Source of the DNA: Brucella tritici
Lineage (GTDB): Bacteria > Pseudomonadota > Alphaproteobacteria > Rhizobiales > Rhizobiaceae
DNA length: 64,000 nucleotides
NCBI RefSeq assembly: GCF_008932295.1
Contig: NZ_WBWA01000006.1
Coordinates: 1 to 64,000, forward strand
Reading direction: 5' to 3'
Notes under the pieces: model-generated
The model's input: the letters and a program-made list of their open reading frames with translations, nothing else
What the model was told of the DNA's origin: nothing
Databases searched by the model: none
Translations under genes and position numbers: made by a program
Shown: piece by piece, positions 6,745-16,228 of the stretch
Layout: each line of letters starts with the position of its first letter
How positions within the stretch are numbered: the first letter of the stretch is position 1

Positions 6745-8931
6745 ATGGTTTCTCAGAAAGCCGGTAATTACGTTGAGATAGAAGGCTTGCGCGTTGCCCC
6801 TGAACTGGTGGAGTTTCTGGCTGCGGAAGCCGCTCCCGGTACTGGCGTTGAACCAGAAGCCTTCTGGAAGGGCTTTGCTGCCATCATCCGCGATCTCGCA
6901 CCGAAGAACCGCGCCCTCCTCGCCAAGCGCGACGACCTGCAGGCCAAGATCGACGCCTGGTACAAGCAGAACCGCGACAAGGGCTACAGTCAGGCCGATT
7001 ACCAGCAGTTCCTGAAGGACATCGGCTATCTTCTACCGGAAGGTGGAGAGTTTTCGGTTGCGACCACCAATGTCGATCCGGAAATCACCCATATCGCAGG
7101 CCCACAACTTGTCGTTCCGGTCATGAACGCACGCTATGCGTTGAACGCCGCCAATGCGCGCTGGGGTTCGCTCTATGATGCGCTCTACGGCACCGATGCG
7201 ATTTCCGATGCCGACGGCGCGGAAAAGGGCAAGGGGTACAATCCGAAGCGCGGCGAAAAGGTCATCGCCTGGGCGAAAAACTTCCTCGATGAAAGCGCGC
7301 CGCTTGCCACCGGCAACTGGGCCAATGTCGCCGGTCTCGCCGTCAAGGACGGCAAGCTTGAAATCAAGCTGACCGACGGTTCTGCAACGGCGCTGAAGGA
7401 TGCCAGCCAGTTCAAGGGTTACAATGGCGATGCCGCCGCCCCGACCAATGTACTGCTGGCGAAGAACAACATGCATGTCGACATCGTCGTCAATGCGGAC
7501 CATCCGATCGGCAAGACCGATCCGGCCCATATTGCCGATGTTGTTCTGGAATCCGCCGTCAGCACGATCCAGGATTGCGAAGATTCGATTGCTGCCGTGG
7601 ATGCGGAAGACAAGGTTGCGGTCTATCGCAACTGGCTCGGCCTGATGAACGGCAAGCTGGAAGACACGTTCGAGAAGAACGGCAAGCAGATGACCCGCCG
7701 CCTCAACGGCGACCGCACCTACAAGGCTGCGGACGGTTCCACGCTCACGCTCAAGGGCCGTTCTCTCATGCTGGTTCGTAACGTTGGTCACCTGATGACC
7801 AACCCGGCGATCATCGATGCGGACGGCCACGAAGTGCCGGAAGGCATCATGGATGCAGCCTTCACCAGCCTGATCGCGCTGCACGATATCGGCCCGAATG
7901 GCCGTCACATGAATTCGCGCGAAGGTTCGGTCTATATCGTCAAGCCGAAGATGCACGGGCCGGAAGAAGTGGCATTCGCCAATGAAATCTTCACCCGCAC
8001 CGAAGAGCTGCTCGGCATGAAGCCGAACACGCTTAAAATCGGCATCATGGACGAGGAGCGCCGCACCACGGTTAACCTCAAGGAAGCGATCCGGGCCGCC
8101 AAAGACCGCGTCGTCTTCATCAATACCGGCTTCCTCGACCGTACCGGCGACGAAATCCATACCTCGATGGAAGCTGGCCCGATGATCCGCAAGGGTGACA
8201 TGAAGCAGGCCGCCTGGATCGGCGCTTATGAGCAGTGGAATGTCGATATCGGTCTTGAATGCGGCCTTTCCGGCCATGCGCAGATCGGCAAGGGCATGTG
8301 GGCCATGCCGGACCTGATGGCGGCAATGCTGGAACAGAAGATCGCCCATCCGAAGGCCGGTGCAAACACCGCCTGGGTGCCGTCGCCGACCGCCGCCACC
8401 CTGCATGCGACGCACTATCACAGGATAGACGTTGCCGCCGTTCAGGCGAAACTGAAGAGCCGCCCGCGCGCTAAGCTCGACGACATTCTGTCAGTGCCGG
8501 TCGCAACCCGCCCGAACTGGACGCCGGAAGACATCCAGCACGAAATCGATAACAACGCGCAAGGCATTCTGGGCTACGTCGTGCGCTGGGTCGATCAGGG
8601 CGTTGGCTGCTCGAAAGTGCCGGACATCAACAATGTCGGCCTGATGGAAGACCGCGCCACGCTGCGCATCTCCGCACAGCACATCGCCAACTGGCTCTAT
8701 CACGGCGTCGTTTCGGAAGAGCAGGTCATGGAAACCATGAAGCGCATGGCAGCCGTCGTCGACAAGCAGAACGAAGGCGATGCCCTCTATCGCCCGATGG
8801 CCGCTGACTTCGACAAGTCGATTGCCTTCCAGGCCGCCTGCGATCTTGTCTTCAAAGGCCGCGAACAGCCGAACGGTTATACCGAGCCGGTCCTGCATCG
8901 CCGCCGTTTGGAACTGAAGCATGTCTCCTAA
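6745..8931 (+). CDS. glcB: Malate synthase G
   Basis: A 728-residue protein, the length of the monomeric G-type enzyme. It condenses glyoxylate with acetyl-CoA to malate in the glyoxylate pathway. Typical segments include [20 protein letters not shown]-type sequence (about residues 260-285), [25 protein letters not shown] and [16 protein letters not shown] strong GAAGGAGG lies 9 bases before the ATG. The last codons (Lys-His-Val-Ser-stop) fall inside a short palindromic repeat, so the C-terminus has probably been rewritten by it. No isocitrate lyase gene is near. Confidence 0.95.
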   Translation: MVSQKAGNYVEIEGLRVAPELVEFLAAEAAPGTGVEPEAFWKGFAAIIRDLAPKNRALLAKRDDLQAKIDAWYKQNRDKGYSQADYQQFLKDIGYLLPEGGEFSVATTNVDPEITHIAGPQLVVPVMNARYALNAANARWGSLYDALYGTDAISDADGAEKGKGYNPKRGEKVIAWAKNFLDESAPLATGNWANVAGLAVKDGKLEIKLTDGSATALKDASQFKGYNGDAAAPTNVLLAKNNMHVDIVVNADHPIGKTDPAHIADVVLESAVSTIQDCEDSIAAVDAEDKVAVYRNWLGLMNGKLEDTFEKNGKQMTRRLNGDRTYKAADGSTLTLKGRSLMLVRNVGHLMTNPAIIDADGHEVPEGIMDAAFTSLIALHDIGPNGRHMNSREGSVYIVKPKMHGPEEVAFANEIFTRTEELLGMKPNTLKIGIMDEERRTTVNLKEAIRAAKDRVVFINTGFLDRTGDEIHTSMEAGPMIRKGDMKQAAWIGAYEQWNVDIGLECGLSGHAQIGKGMWAMPDLMAAMLEQKIAHPKAGANTAWVPSPTAATLHATHYHRIDVAAVQAKLKSRPRAKLDDILSVPVATRPNWTPEDIQHEIDNNAQGILGYVVRWVDQGVGCSKVPDINNVGLMEDRATLRISAQHIANWLYHGVVSEEQVMETMKRMAAVVDKQNEGDALYRPMAADFDKSIAFQAACDLVFKGREQPNGYTEPVLHRRRLELKHVS

Positions 8932-8965
8932 AAGCGGGAACCGGTTTTAGGAACAAGAATGCGCC
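8919..8965 (+). repeat. GCAT..CCGGTTTT palindrome overlapping the glcB stop
   Basis: The sequence GCATGTCTCCTAAAAGCGGG followed by AACCGGTTTTAGGAACAAGAATGCGC is a member of the family also seen at 13848, 32505, 35726 and, degenerate, at 49157. CCTAAAA pairs with TTTTAGG. The glcB stop codon TAA lies within its left arm. Confidence 0.65.
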
Positions 8966-9020
8966 AAAGCAAAAAATGAAAGCTCAGGGGTGATTCTTTT
9001 CACTTGCAAATGATTGAATA

Positions 9021-9046
9021 CGGCGGGAGAAATCCCGCCGTTTTCT
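9021..9046 (+). terminator. Terminator after glcB
   Basis: CGGCGGGAGAAATCCCGCCG forms a GC-rich hairpin followed by TTTTC. It lies 90 bases after the glcB stop and just before the acetyltransferase gene. Confidence 0.75.
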
Positions 9047-9065
9047 TGTTCAATAAGGCTCTGAA

Positions 9066-9560
9066 ATGACCCTCACCATCCGCCACGCGACGGAAGCTGA
9101 CCTCCCTGCCCTGCTCGCCATCTATAATGATGCGGTAGAGAACACGCTCGCCATCTGGAATGAAACGCTTGTCGATCTGGAAAACCGCCGTGAATGGCTC
9201 AAGGCCCGCAATCGTGACGGCTTTCCGGTTCTGGTTGCCGAACGCGAAGGGCAGGTCGTTGGCTATGCGAGCTATGGCCCATTCCGTCCGTTCGAGGGTT
9301 TCCGTCATTCATCCGAACTTTCGATCTATGTGGCGAGCGACGCACGCGGCGGCGGCATCGGACGCGCTCTCCTGACCGAGCTTGTGGACGAAGCGCGCGA
9401 GCGCAAGGTGCATGTGCTGATTGCCGGTATCGAAGCGGGCAATGCCGCTTCCATCGCGCTGCATAGATCGCAGGGCTTTGAGGATTGCGGCACGCTGAAA
9501 CAGGTTGGCCAGAAGTTCGGGCGCTGGCTCGATCTGACCTTCATGCAGAAGATACTCTGA
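9066..9560 (+). CDS. GNAT acetyltransferase (phosphinothricin/amino-acid type)
   Basis: A 164-residue GNAT protein. It opens with LTIRHATEADLPALLAIYND and has FPVLVAEREGQVVGYASYGPF in the central strands. The acetyl-CoA loop is ARGGGIGRALL at about residues 97-107, and the end has GNAASIALHRSQGFEDCG. This pattern is that of the Pat/MddA (YncA) subfamily that N-acetylates phosphinothricin or methionine sulfoximine-like amino acids. The natural substrate cannot be decided. Only a weak ribosome site (AAGGCTC) precedes the ATG, 20 bases after the glcB terminator. Confidence 0.83.
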   Translation: MTLTIRHATEADLPALLAIYNDAVENTLAIWNETLVDLENRREWLKARNRDGFPVLVAEREGQVVGYASYGPFRPFEGFRHSSELSIYVASDARGGGIGRALLTELVDEARERKVHVLIAGIEAGNAASIALHRSQGFEDCGTLKQVGQKFGRWLDLTFMQKIL

Positions 9561-9563
9561 TTG

Positions 9564-9590
9564 AAAAGGGCCGCTTTCGCGGCCCTTTTT
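9564..9590. terminator. Bidirectional terminator
   Basis: AAAAGGGCCGC and GCGGCCCTTTTT pair around a TTTC loop, with A and T runs on both sides. It serves the convergent acetyltransferase and MFS genes. Confidence 0.85.
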
Positions 9591-9591
9591 A

Positions 9592-10944
9592 TCAGTTCGG
9601 CTGTGGAACGGCAGTCCCGGTCGGCAGCTCGGTCAGACCGATCTCACCTTCGACCTGATCGCTGCGGGCCATCAGGTAAAGACCAAGGCCACAGGTCAGA
9701 ACGGCGATGAACACCAGATACCAGGCATGGGCCATCGGGTTGACCGCCAGAAGCGACGTCACGATCACCGGCGTCAGACCGCCAAAGACCGCATAGGAAA
9801 CATTGTAGGAAAAAGACAGGCCCGAGAAGCGAACCGGTGCCGGGAATGCGCGCACCATCACATAAGGCACCGCGCCAACCATGCCGACCGAAAGCCCCAT
9901 CACCGCATAAAGCGCAAATAGGACCGGCAGGGAAACCGCCGCATAGGTGTAGAAGACGAAGGTCGCGACGCCGAAGAAAATGCCCGCAACGACAAAGAAG
10001 CGCCCGCTACCGATACGGTCCACGATAGCACCCGCCGTCACCGTTCCAAACATCAGGAACAGCGTGCCGAAGCTTGTGGCTGCAAGCGACTGCAAAGGCG
10101 TATAGCCATAAAGCTTCTGCAGGAAAGTGGCCGTCATCAGCGTGGTGACAACAATGCCTGCCGACAAGATCCAGGTCAGCAGCACGGAAATGACAACCCC
10201 ATGCATATGGTTGCGCAGAACGGTGCCAAGCGGCAGCTTGTCCTTCAACAGATGGCTGTTCTTCATCTCGGTGAAGATCGGCGTTTCCGCCAGCCAGCGG
10301 CGCAAATAAACAGCAAGCAGGCCGAAGATACCACCGATGAAGAACGGAATACGCCACGCATAGGCGGACAGTTCTTCCGGCGTGAAAATCCAGTTGATGG
10401 CAGTGGCGATCAGCGAACCGATCATGATGCCAAGCGTCAGGCCCGAGCAGAGAAAACCACACGCCATGCCAACACGATTGGCAGGCACATGCTCGGCCAC
10501 AAAGGTCCATGCGCCCGGTACTTCACCACCAATGGCGGCCCCCTGCAACATACGGAACACGATCAGCAGGATCGGAGCGCCGACGCCCAGCGTCGCATAG
10601 GTCGGCAGGCAAGCCATGGCCAGCGTTGAAATCGACATCAGGAACACCGAGAAGGCGAAGACGCGCTTGCGGCCAAATTTGTCGCCGAAATGCGCCAGCA
10701 CGATGCCGCCCACAGGTCGCACCAGATAACCGGCTGCGAAAATGCCGAAGGTCTGGATCAGCACCAGCCAGTCCGGCATGTCGGGTGGAAAGAACAAATG
10801 GCCGATCACACTGGCAAAAAACACGAAGATGATGAAATCGTAAAACTCCAGCGCGCCGCCAAGGGCCGAAAGGCCGAGCGTGCGGAAATCCTGCCGGTTA
10901 AGCGGACGCGGACTATTGCTTGCGTGGAGATTCGTCGATGCCAT
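9592..10944 (-). CDS. MFS transporter, metabolite:H+ symporter (MHS) family
   Basis: A 450-residue, 12-helix carrier. The MHS-family marks are the N-terminal GLSALGGALEFYDFIIFVFFASVIG-type helix 1 (about residues 25-50), the loop motif GDKFGRKRVF after helix 2, and RMLQGAAIGGEVPGAWTFVAEH in helix 4-5. Relatives carry citrate, 2-oxoglutarate, proline/betaine or shikimate with protons. The substrate here is not predictable. The gene is divergent from mbfA with 147 bases between them and has its own terminator. GAAGAGAGCGAATCG precedes the ATG as a weak ribosome site. Confidence 0.85.
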   Translation of the reverse strand: MASTNLHASNSPRPLNRQDFRTLGLSALGGALEFYDFIIFVFFASVIGHLFFPPDMPDWLVLIQTFGIFAAGYLVRPVGGIVLAHFGDKFGRKRVFAFSVFLMSISTLAMACLPTYATLGVGAPILLIVFRMLQGAAIGGEVPGAWTFVAEHVPANRVGMACGFLCSGLTLGIMIGSLIATAINWIFTPEELSAYAWRIPFFIGGIFGLLAVYLRRWLAETPIFTEMKNSHLLKDKLPLGTVLRNHMHGVVISVLLTWILSAGIVVTTLMTATFLQKLYGYTPLQSLAATSFGTLFLMFGTVTAGAIVDRIGSGRFFVVAGIFFGVATFVFYTYAAVSLPVLFALYAVMGLSVGMVGAVPYVMVRAFPAPVRFSGLSFSYNVSYAVFGGLTPVIVTSLLAVNPMAHAWYLVFIAVLTCGLGLYLMARSDQVEGEIGLTELPTGTAVPQPN

Positions 10945-11059
10945 CGATTCGCTCTCTTCTGATCGGGTCGCTGATATGATGCCCTTATTTCAGGGCCGCG
11001 TTTTAATGCGCCAATTGTGCCTGCACTGCAAGACTTGACTTCCGGGTACCAGATCTTAT

Positions 11060-11076
11060 TTTAGAATTATTCTAAA
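11060..11076. promoter_or_regulatory. Irr-type iron control element (ICE box)
   Basis: TTTAGAATTATTCTAAA is an odd-length palindrome with perfect 8-base arms, starting 32 bases before the mbfA ATG. It matches the iron control element bound by Irr in Rhizobiales (TTTAGAA-N3-TTCTAAA). Agrobacterium and Bradyrhizobium mbfA genes carry the same element. Its position overlapping the start region fits repression by Irr under iron limitation. Confidence 0.8.
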
Positions 11077-11091
11077 CTTTGGATTCCCCAG

Positions 11092-12075
11092 ATGCTGAAC
11101 CGATTCTTTCGCAACGACCGACGCCCTTTCGATTCGCTTTCCGAACAGGAAATTCTGGCGCTTGCCATATCCTCCGAAGAGGACGATGCACGTATCTATC
11201 TCGCTTATGCCGATGGCCTGCGTGACGAGTTTCCGCAATCGGCGAAAATATTCGAACAGATGGCAGCGGAAGAACACGGACACCGGGATGCGCTGATCGA
11301 ACGCCACAAGGCCCGCTTTGGCGACCGGATTCCGCTGATCCGCCGCGAACATGTCAGCGGCTATTATGATCGCAAGCCGGACTGGCTGGTGCGTCCGCTT
11401 GGCATCGACAAGGTGCGCGAAGCCGCATCGGAAATGGAAGAACAGGCCTATCGATTCTATGTCGAGGCGGCCAAGCGCGTCAGCGACGCAGACACCCGCA
11501 AATTGCTGGGCGACCTTGCCCAGCAGGAAAAGCAGCATGAGGCCAAGGCCGAATCGCTGGAACACACGCTGACACCGGATGATGTGCAGGATGAGGAGCG
11601 CGCAGCCGAGCGCAAGCAGTTCATCCTCACCTATGTCCAACCGGGGCTTGCAGGCCTGATGGACGGCTCTGTCTCAACGCTCGCCCCGATCTTCGCTGCG
11701 GCCTTCGCGACACAGGATACGTGGCAGACCTTTCTGGTCGGCCTGTCCGCCTCCGTCGGCGCCGGTATTTCGATGGGCTTCACCGAAGCAATCCACGATG
11801 ATGGCAAGCTGTCCGGTCGCGGCTCGCCGATCAAGCGCGGCCTGTCCTGCGGTATCATGACGACGCTGGGCGGCCTTGGCCATACCCTGCCCTATCTGAT
11901 CAAGGATTTCTGGACCGCCACAAGCATTGCAGCGATTCTGGTCTTCTTCGAACTCTGGGCCATCGCCTTCATCCAGAACCGCTATATGGAAACACCGTTC
12001 CTCCGCTCTGTGCTTCAGGTGGTCCTGGGCGGCGGCCTCGTGCTGGCGGCAGGCATATTGATCGGGAACGCCTAA
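11092..12075 (+). CDS. mbfA: Membrane-bound ferritin-like iron exporter
   Basis: A 327-residue two-part protein. The N-terminal half (about 1-170) is a ferritin-like/rubrerythrin domain with iron-ligand motifs EEDDARIYLAYADGL, AAEEHGHRDAL, EEQAYRFYVEAA and QQEKQHEAKAE. The C-terminal half has VIT1-type membrane helices (GLAGLMDGSVSTLAPIFAAAF, then GISMGFTEAI and three further helices). In related bacteria MbfA exports iron and protects against peroxide under Irr control. The ICE box directly upstream supports this. Its stop overlaps the stop of the convergent amidotransferase gene by 4 bases. Confidence 0.9.
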   Translation: MLNRFFRNDRRPFDSLSEQEILALAISSEEDDARIYLAYADGLRDEFPQSAKIFEQMAAEEHGHRDALIERHKARFGDRIPLIRREHVSGYYDRKPDWLVRPLGIDKVREAASEMEEQAYRFYVEAAKRVSDADTRKLLGDLAQQEKQHEAKAESLEHTLTPDDVQDEERAAERKQFILTYVQPGLAGLMDGSVSTLAPIFAAAFATQDTWQTFLVGLSASVGAGISMGFTEAIHDDGKLSGRGSPIKRGLSCGIMTTLGGLGHTLPYLIKDFWTATSIAAILVFFELWAIAFIQNRYMETPFLRSVLQVVLGGGLVLAAGILIGNA

Positions 12076-12881
12076 ACCGTCACGGCATCCTGCGGTCGGG
12101 AAATCGGTTCCTCAAAGCTCTCGATCGCAATGCGGCCTTGCCGGGAAACAGTGACAAAACTGTTTGCCGGCACCGCCATCCAGTTTGCGGCCTCGCCGTC
12201 CAGCGGCTCCGACACCACGCATATGCCGGACGATCCGCCAAGTGTCGCCGTATAAAGCGTCGGCGCGAAAGCGTCGGTCGCATAGCGGATGGCGTAAAGC
12301 TGGTTTCCATCGGAGAAGGCCGCAGTCAGCCGCAGAAATGGCGGCACGCCGCCGCGCACCGATTCCTCGACAACCGTTGCCACCATGCGCTTCATGGCAA
12401 GCACAGGGTCACTGTCGAGACCGAATTCAAGCATCAGAAGAAAGATCAGTTCCGAATCGGTTGCGCCATGTTTTTGGCCATAGACATCATCGCTCAAATG
12501 GCTTTCCAGCCTGCGACGCAGCCGGTCGAAGTGACCGATCTGGCCGTTATGCATGAAGCTCCAGCGTCCGGAAACGAAGGGATGGCAGTTGGACCGGCTG
12601 GTCAACCCGCCGGTCGAAGCCCGAACATGCGCAAGGAAAAGGCGCGATTGAATTTGTCGCGCCAGACTACGGAGGTTCTGGTCGGACCATGCGGGCAGAA
12701 TATCCCGATAAAGGCCGGGCTCATCACGATGGCCATACCAGGCAACGCCGAATCCGTCGCCATTGGTACGCGTTTTGGCTTCATGCGCATCGTGGCTTTG
12801 CGCCACGAGCGAATGGCAGGGAGACGATATAATGTCTTCCAGATAGGTTTCAGGTCCGAGATAGGCGGCCCAACGACACAT
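12072..12881 (-). CDS. Class II glutamine amidotransferase
   Basis: A 269-residue single-domain N-terminal nucleophile hydrolase of the YafJ/EgtC type. It starts MCRWAAYLGPETYL with the catalytic Cys2 exposed after Met removal. It continues with TRTNGDGFGVAWYG, FLAHVRASTGG, and NCHPFVSGRWSFMHNGQIGHF, the glutamine-binding and oxyanion-hole segments. No ergothioneine genes are adjacent, so the acceptor of the released ammonia is unknown. It is followed on the same strand by no gene but overlaps mbfA at the stop. A small membrane protein gene is encoded just upstream. Confidence 0.85.
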   Translation of the reverse strand: MCRWAAYLGPETYLEDIISSPCHSLVAQSHDAHEAKTRTNGDGFGVAWYGHRDEPGLYRDILPAWSDQNLRSLARQIQSRLFLAHVRASTGGLTSRSNCHPFVSGRWSFMHNGQIGHFDRLRRRLESHLSDDVYGQKHGATDSELIFLLMLEFGLDSDPVLAMKRMVATVVEESVRGGVPPFLRLTAAFSDGNQLYAIRYATDAFAPTLYTATLGGSSGICVVSEPLDGEAANWMAVPANSFVTVSRQGRIAIESFEEPISRPQDAVTV

Positions 12882-12895
12882 TTGCGATCCGGTGT

Positions 12896-13111
12896 TTACC
12901 GGCCCCGGTTATGCGTCCGCTCATAAAGCTGGCGAACGATTGTGCTCGCCGTCTTCTCGAACAAAAATGGCAAAATTGCATGAATCAGTGCCGCAAAGGC
13001 CGCACAAAAAAGCTTGAATGAAAAACGTCCGGCAAAGGCCATATGTTCAAAATAGGTCTCGTCAACCGATTGAGGGTGCTCGGTGAAGAGGCGCGTGATG
13101 CGAGTGGTCAT
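12896..13111 (-). CDS. Small DUF6356-like protein
   Basis: A 71-residue protein beginning MTTRITRLFTEHPQSVDETY, with a hydrophobic stretch (FKLFCAAFAALIHAILPFLF, about residues 31-50) preceded by an EHMAFAGRF motif. This resembles the DUF6356 family of short alphaproteobacterial proteins with one membrane-associated helix. The ATG at 13111 is preceded by GGGAG. It lies 14 bases upstream of the amidotransferase gene on the same strand and may be co-transcribed. Function unknown. Confidence 0.65.
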   Translation of the reverse strand: MTTRITRLFTEHPQSVDETYFEHMAFAGRFSFKLFCAAFAALIHAILPFLFEKTASTIVRQLYERTHNRGR

Positions 13112-13256
13112 TGGAAATACTCCCGTCAATGAGTAAGTTGTTCCCGTTATACGGCGCATATCGCGCCTTTCTGGAAAATCATTCTAGCAAATGCATCTGA
13201 GATGAAATCTCAAAATATCCTTGATAATTACTATTTATTGGGACAATCATCCCACT

Positions 13257-13727
13257 ATGAAACCATTTCTCGACGAAATTGATCGCAAAATCCTGGATGA
13301 GCTGCAAATCGATGGGACCCTGTCCGTTGATTCTCTCTCCGAGCGGGTACACTTATCGCGCAATGCCTGCTGGCGGCGGGTCAAGCGCATGGAGGATGAA
13401 GGGATCATCAAGGCGCGCGTGGCCCTGGTCGATGCCGAGATGGCGGGTTGCGGCCTGTCCGTCTTCATTCTTGTTCGCACATCGAGCCACGACCCCGATT
13501 GGCTGGGCAAATTTCGCGGTGCCATGGGGCGCTTTCCGGAGATCGTCGGGGTTTATCGCATGACCGGCGATCTGGACTATGTGCTGAAGGCGCGCGTTTC
13601 CGACGTCAAAGCCTATGACCGGCTTTATCAGCGACTGATTGCCAGCGTTCCGCTGTCAGATGTTTCGGCTTCATTCGTCATGGAAGAGATCAAGGAAACG
13701 ACTGCGGTGCCGCTGGAACGGGATTAA
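13257..13727 (+). CDS. Lrp/AsnC-family transcriptional regulator
   Basis: A 156-residue regulator. The N-terminal helix-turn-helix runs LDEIDRKILDELQ to LSERVHLSRNACWRRVKRMEDEGII (about residues 5-50). A C-terminal RAM ligand domain contains FPEIVGVYRMTGDLDYVLKA. Members sense amino acids and form octamers. The ATG at 13257 gives the usual length; an in-frame TTG 12 codons earlier is less likely. A GGGACAATCATCCC inverted sequence just before the ATG could be an autoregulatory site. The target genes are unknown. Confidence 0.85.
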   Translation: MKPFLDEIDRKILDELQIDGTLSVDSLSERVHLSRNACWRRVKRMEDEGIIKARVALVDAEMAGCGLSVFILVRTSSHDPDWLGKFRGAMGRFPEIVGVYRMTGDLDYVLKARVSDVKAYDRLYQRLIASVPLSDVSASFVMEEIKETTAVPLERD

Positions 13728-13847
13728 ATCCGCTGCGGAGGGCAGCTCATAGTGTAAAAGCATGATCCTGTGCAGCACTATCATTGCAAAACGCCAAATA
13801 GACGGTACACCTTTCATTGGTTTTCACGTATGAGCGTCGCCAATTTA

Positions 13848-13893
13848 GAGCGCATCCTGAAAAGCGTGAAACGGTTTTCAGACAAGATGCGCG
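13848..13893 (+). repeat. GCGCATCC..GGTTTTC palindrome upstream of dut
   Basis: GAGCGCATCCTGAAAAGCGTG, then AAACGGTTTTCAGACAAGATGCGC: CTGAAAA pairs with TTTTCAG and GCGCATC with GATGCGC. It belongs to the same family as the copies at 8919 and 35726. It ends about 50 bases before the dut start. Confidence 0.7.
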
Positions 13894-13944
13894 ATGAAAC
13901 AATGTCTCGCAGGCCAACTGAATTCTTGCAGGAAAGGCTCCCTC

Positions 13945-14418
13945 ATGACCGCAGCTTCCTCTTCCGCGCCAACGCTCGGCATCATCCGCCTCGAACACGC
14001 GAAAGGCCTTGAACTTCCAGCCTATGAGACATCGGGGTCGGCTGGCATGGACCTGCGTGCAGCCGTTGCCGAAGACCGCCAGATCGTTCTCCTGCCGGGG
14101 CGCCGCACGCTGGTGCCGACAGGGCTGATCTTCGAAATTCCCGAAGGCTTTGAAGTACAGATTCGCCCGCGCTCGGGCCTTGCCTTCAAGAACGGCATCA
14201 CCTGCCTCAATACGCCCGGCACCGTCGATTCCGATTATCGTGGCGAGGTGAAGGTTCTTCTCATCAATCTGGGCGATGACGATTTCCGCATCGAGCGCGG
14301 CATGCGTATTGCGCAGGCTGTTTTTGCACCTGTCGTCCAGCCGAAGGTTGAAGAGCGCACGGAAGCAACCGAGACGGCGCGCGGCGCTGGCGGCTTCGGT
14401 TCGACCGGCACGGCATGA
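13945..14418 (+). CDS. dut: dUTP diphosphatase
   Basis: A 157-residue trimeric dUTPase that hydrolyses dUTP to dUMP. All five family motifs are visible: AGMDLRAA (1), [11 protein letters not shown] (2), [17 protein letters not shown] (3), [14 protein letters not shown] (4), and [10 protein letters not shown] (5, the C-terminal arm that closes the site). The start at 13945 is preceded by AGGAAAGG. A frame opening at 13894 would add 17 residues from the repeat-side region and is rejected. A strong terminator follows. Confidence 0.93.
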   Translation: MTAASSSAPTLGIIRLEHAKGLELPAYETSGSAGMDLRAAVAEDRQIVLLPGRRTLVPTGLIFEIPEGFEVQIRPRSGLAFKNGITCLNTPGTVDSDYRGEVKVLLINLGDDDFRIERGMRIAQAVFAPVVQPKVEERTEATETARGAGGFGSTGTA

Positions 14419-14435
14419 ACGGACAAATCGCACGC

Positions 14436-14463
14436 AAAAGCCCGGCTGAGCCGGGCTTTTTTA
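14436..14463 (+). terminator. Terminator after dut
   Basis: AAAAGCCCGGC-TGA-GCCGGGCTTTTTT: an 8-bp GC stem with flanking A and T runs. It can also act on the convergent TadG gene. Confidence 0.88.
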
Positions 14464-14474
14464 TTGCCTGTTTT

Positions 14475-16205
14475 TTACTGCGTCAGCGCCGCACGCTGGC
14501 AAAGTACACCAGTGACCTGAACGTCAGCCTCACCCAATTTGACACCGAGCATATCCAGCACCCCGAAAAGCAGGCCATCCACCACCGGGCCCAAAGGCGT
14601 TAGCAAGGTGCCTAGGAGCTGGGTAAGCCCACTCAAGGGCAGAGGCAAAGGCAGCAATCCTATCAAAACGACCTCGAGATCGAGCCCCTTTACCAGCCCG
14701 ACAAAAAGCGACCCCACGAGCTGGTTGGTCCCCACGGTTTTGATCCGTTTGGCGGCAATATCGGCAGGAGTAAAGGTCACAATTTCTTGCTTAGGATTGC
14801 CAAGCGGCAATTCAACACGTCCGCGAAGCTCGGCTATGTCCAGAGGTCCCAATTTCACTACGGCGATCGCCGTCTTCTTGACAGTAGGCGTTTTGCTGAA
14901 ATTCTTCATCAAAACGATATCGGTATCGCCAAGATAGACACTGGCCACGCCCGGTTTAACACCAAGTTTTACCGTGGCACTTCCGGGTCCCTGCGGGCAG
15001 CTTATACTTTTGAGTTCGGCTTCACCGCTCGCCACGTCAATAAAGATCGGCACGTGAACATTGGCCAGATAGGAAACAATACCGTTATTGCCGACCTCAA
15101 GTTCCAGAAGCAGGCGTATCTGTGCAGTGCGGACCAAAGCACCTACCCCTCCAACAGTGAAGAACGGGGTCTTTTGTGCTGGCTCTCCAACGGCAATGTC
15201 CAGTTTAAGCGTAAGTACACCAGGCAAGCTTAGCCCAGGACCAAGCTTGATTTGATTGTTTCCCCCCAACATTGCCGCTGCAGTTATCATCTGCAGCACG
15301 TTAGCGGTGATATTGTAGTTATTAGATGATCCGAGCGATGCGTCGGCTATTGATCCAAGGCCTAGCAATTTTCCAACCGGTAGCTTCGTGTTAAGCGCAC
15401 CGGCGTTCTTCCCGAGAAGGGTCAGAGCAGCCTTTGCTGCTGGATTACTCGTTGTGACCTCCGCCATAACGCTTGCCAGCATGCCGACTGAAACATCCGT
15501 GTTCAGCAATTGGTCATAAGTACCAGCCGTCAGCCCTATTTTGGGAGCAAGCTTATCCAGAAATCCGAGCAGGTTGATATCAGTTGCCGCGAGTGCATTG
15601 TAATCAACAAGCTTCAGATTGAGAGTGGTCCCCAACAGGCCCCCGAGAAGTCCGTTCAACACACTTTGATCGGTATTCAGGCTCAACAGCCGCGAACCGA
15701 TGGAGAAAGCTGCTTCTGCCTTTGCCGCGGCCATGCCGGTAGCCCCAAGCGCGGGGCGATTGATGAAAGCCTGACCGAAATAGAGATTGCCCGGACGCGC
15801 CAGCCGGACGCGAACCGCATCGGGGCTGGCCCCGCCAGCCACGAAACGGTTCTCAACCGCACGATTCTTGTCGGGGAAATAATTGCCCTTCTCCACCCAT
15901 ACGCGGGTCTTGTTATCGCTTTTTCCGTTCACGACGGACGGATCGTAAGCGCCTGTCATCAACACCGGATCAAGACCGTTTGCCCGCAATTGTCGCAACA
16001 CCGCATCATTCGCCTGCGAAAGGGAAGCTGCACCCGCAACGGCGGCAAAATCAGCCATGCTTTGTAGCTGGCGCCGCTCCAGAAACAACGAACTCGTGTC
16101 CACGCAGAATGCCGCTACCGCCAGAAACAGTGGAGAAACCAGCGCCGCCATCGTCGCCAGATTGCCGCTCCGCGCACGCAGGAAACGCGATACTAAACCC
16201 CGCAT
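14475..16205 (-). CDS. TadG-like pseudopilus/secretion protein
   Basis: A 576-residue protein with the TadE/TadG start. A short basic N-terminus is followed by GNLATMAALVSPLFLAVAAFCVDT (one membrane helix, about residues 14-36) and then LFLERRQLQSMADFAAVAGA, the pilin-like helix. The remaining 500 residues are exported and rich in Leu, Gly and Val, without a recognisable von Willebrand motif. TadG proteins are minor components of Flp pili or of envelope complexes. It follows the TadE gene by 23 bases, but no other tad genes (cpaE, tadA, rcpA) are seen here. Codon choice looks somewhat less GC-rich than in neighbours. Confidence 0.72.
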   Translation of the reverse strand: MRGLVSRFLRARSGNLATMAALVSPLFLAVAAFCVDTSSLFLERRQLQSMADFAAVAGAASLSQANDAVLRQLRANGLDPVLMTGAYDPSVVNGKSDNKTRVWVEKGNYFPDKNRAVENRFVAGGASPDAVRVRLARPGNLYFGQAFINRPALGATGMAAAKAEAAFSIGSRLLSLNTDQSVLNGLLGGLLGTTLNLKLVDYNALAATDINLLGFLDKLAPKIGLTAGTYDQLLNTDVSVGMLASVMAEVTTSNPAAKAALTLLGKNAGALNTKLPVGKLLGLGSIADASLGSSNNYNITANVLQMITAAAMLGGNNQIKLGPGLSLPGVLTLKLDIAVGEPAQKTPFFTVGGVGALVRTAQIRLLLELEVGNNGIVSYLANVHVPIFIDVASGEAELKSISCPQGPGSATVKLGVKPGVASVYLGDTDIVLMKNFSKTPTVKKTAIAVVKLGPLDIAELRGRVELPLGNPKQEIVTFTPADIAAKRIKTVGTNQLVGSLFVGLVKGLDLEVVLIGLLPLPLPLSGLTQLLGTLLTPLGPVVDGLLFGVLDMLGVKLGEADVQVTGVLCQRAALTQ

Positions 16206-16228
16206 ATCGAATACCCCCCACCCCCGTG

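Noticed and set aside
7033-8421. A 462-codon antisense frame inside glcB
   Set aside because: A long shadow frame caused by the GC-rich codon pattern of the malate synthase gene. It has no domain or ribosome site.
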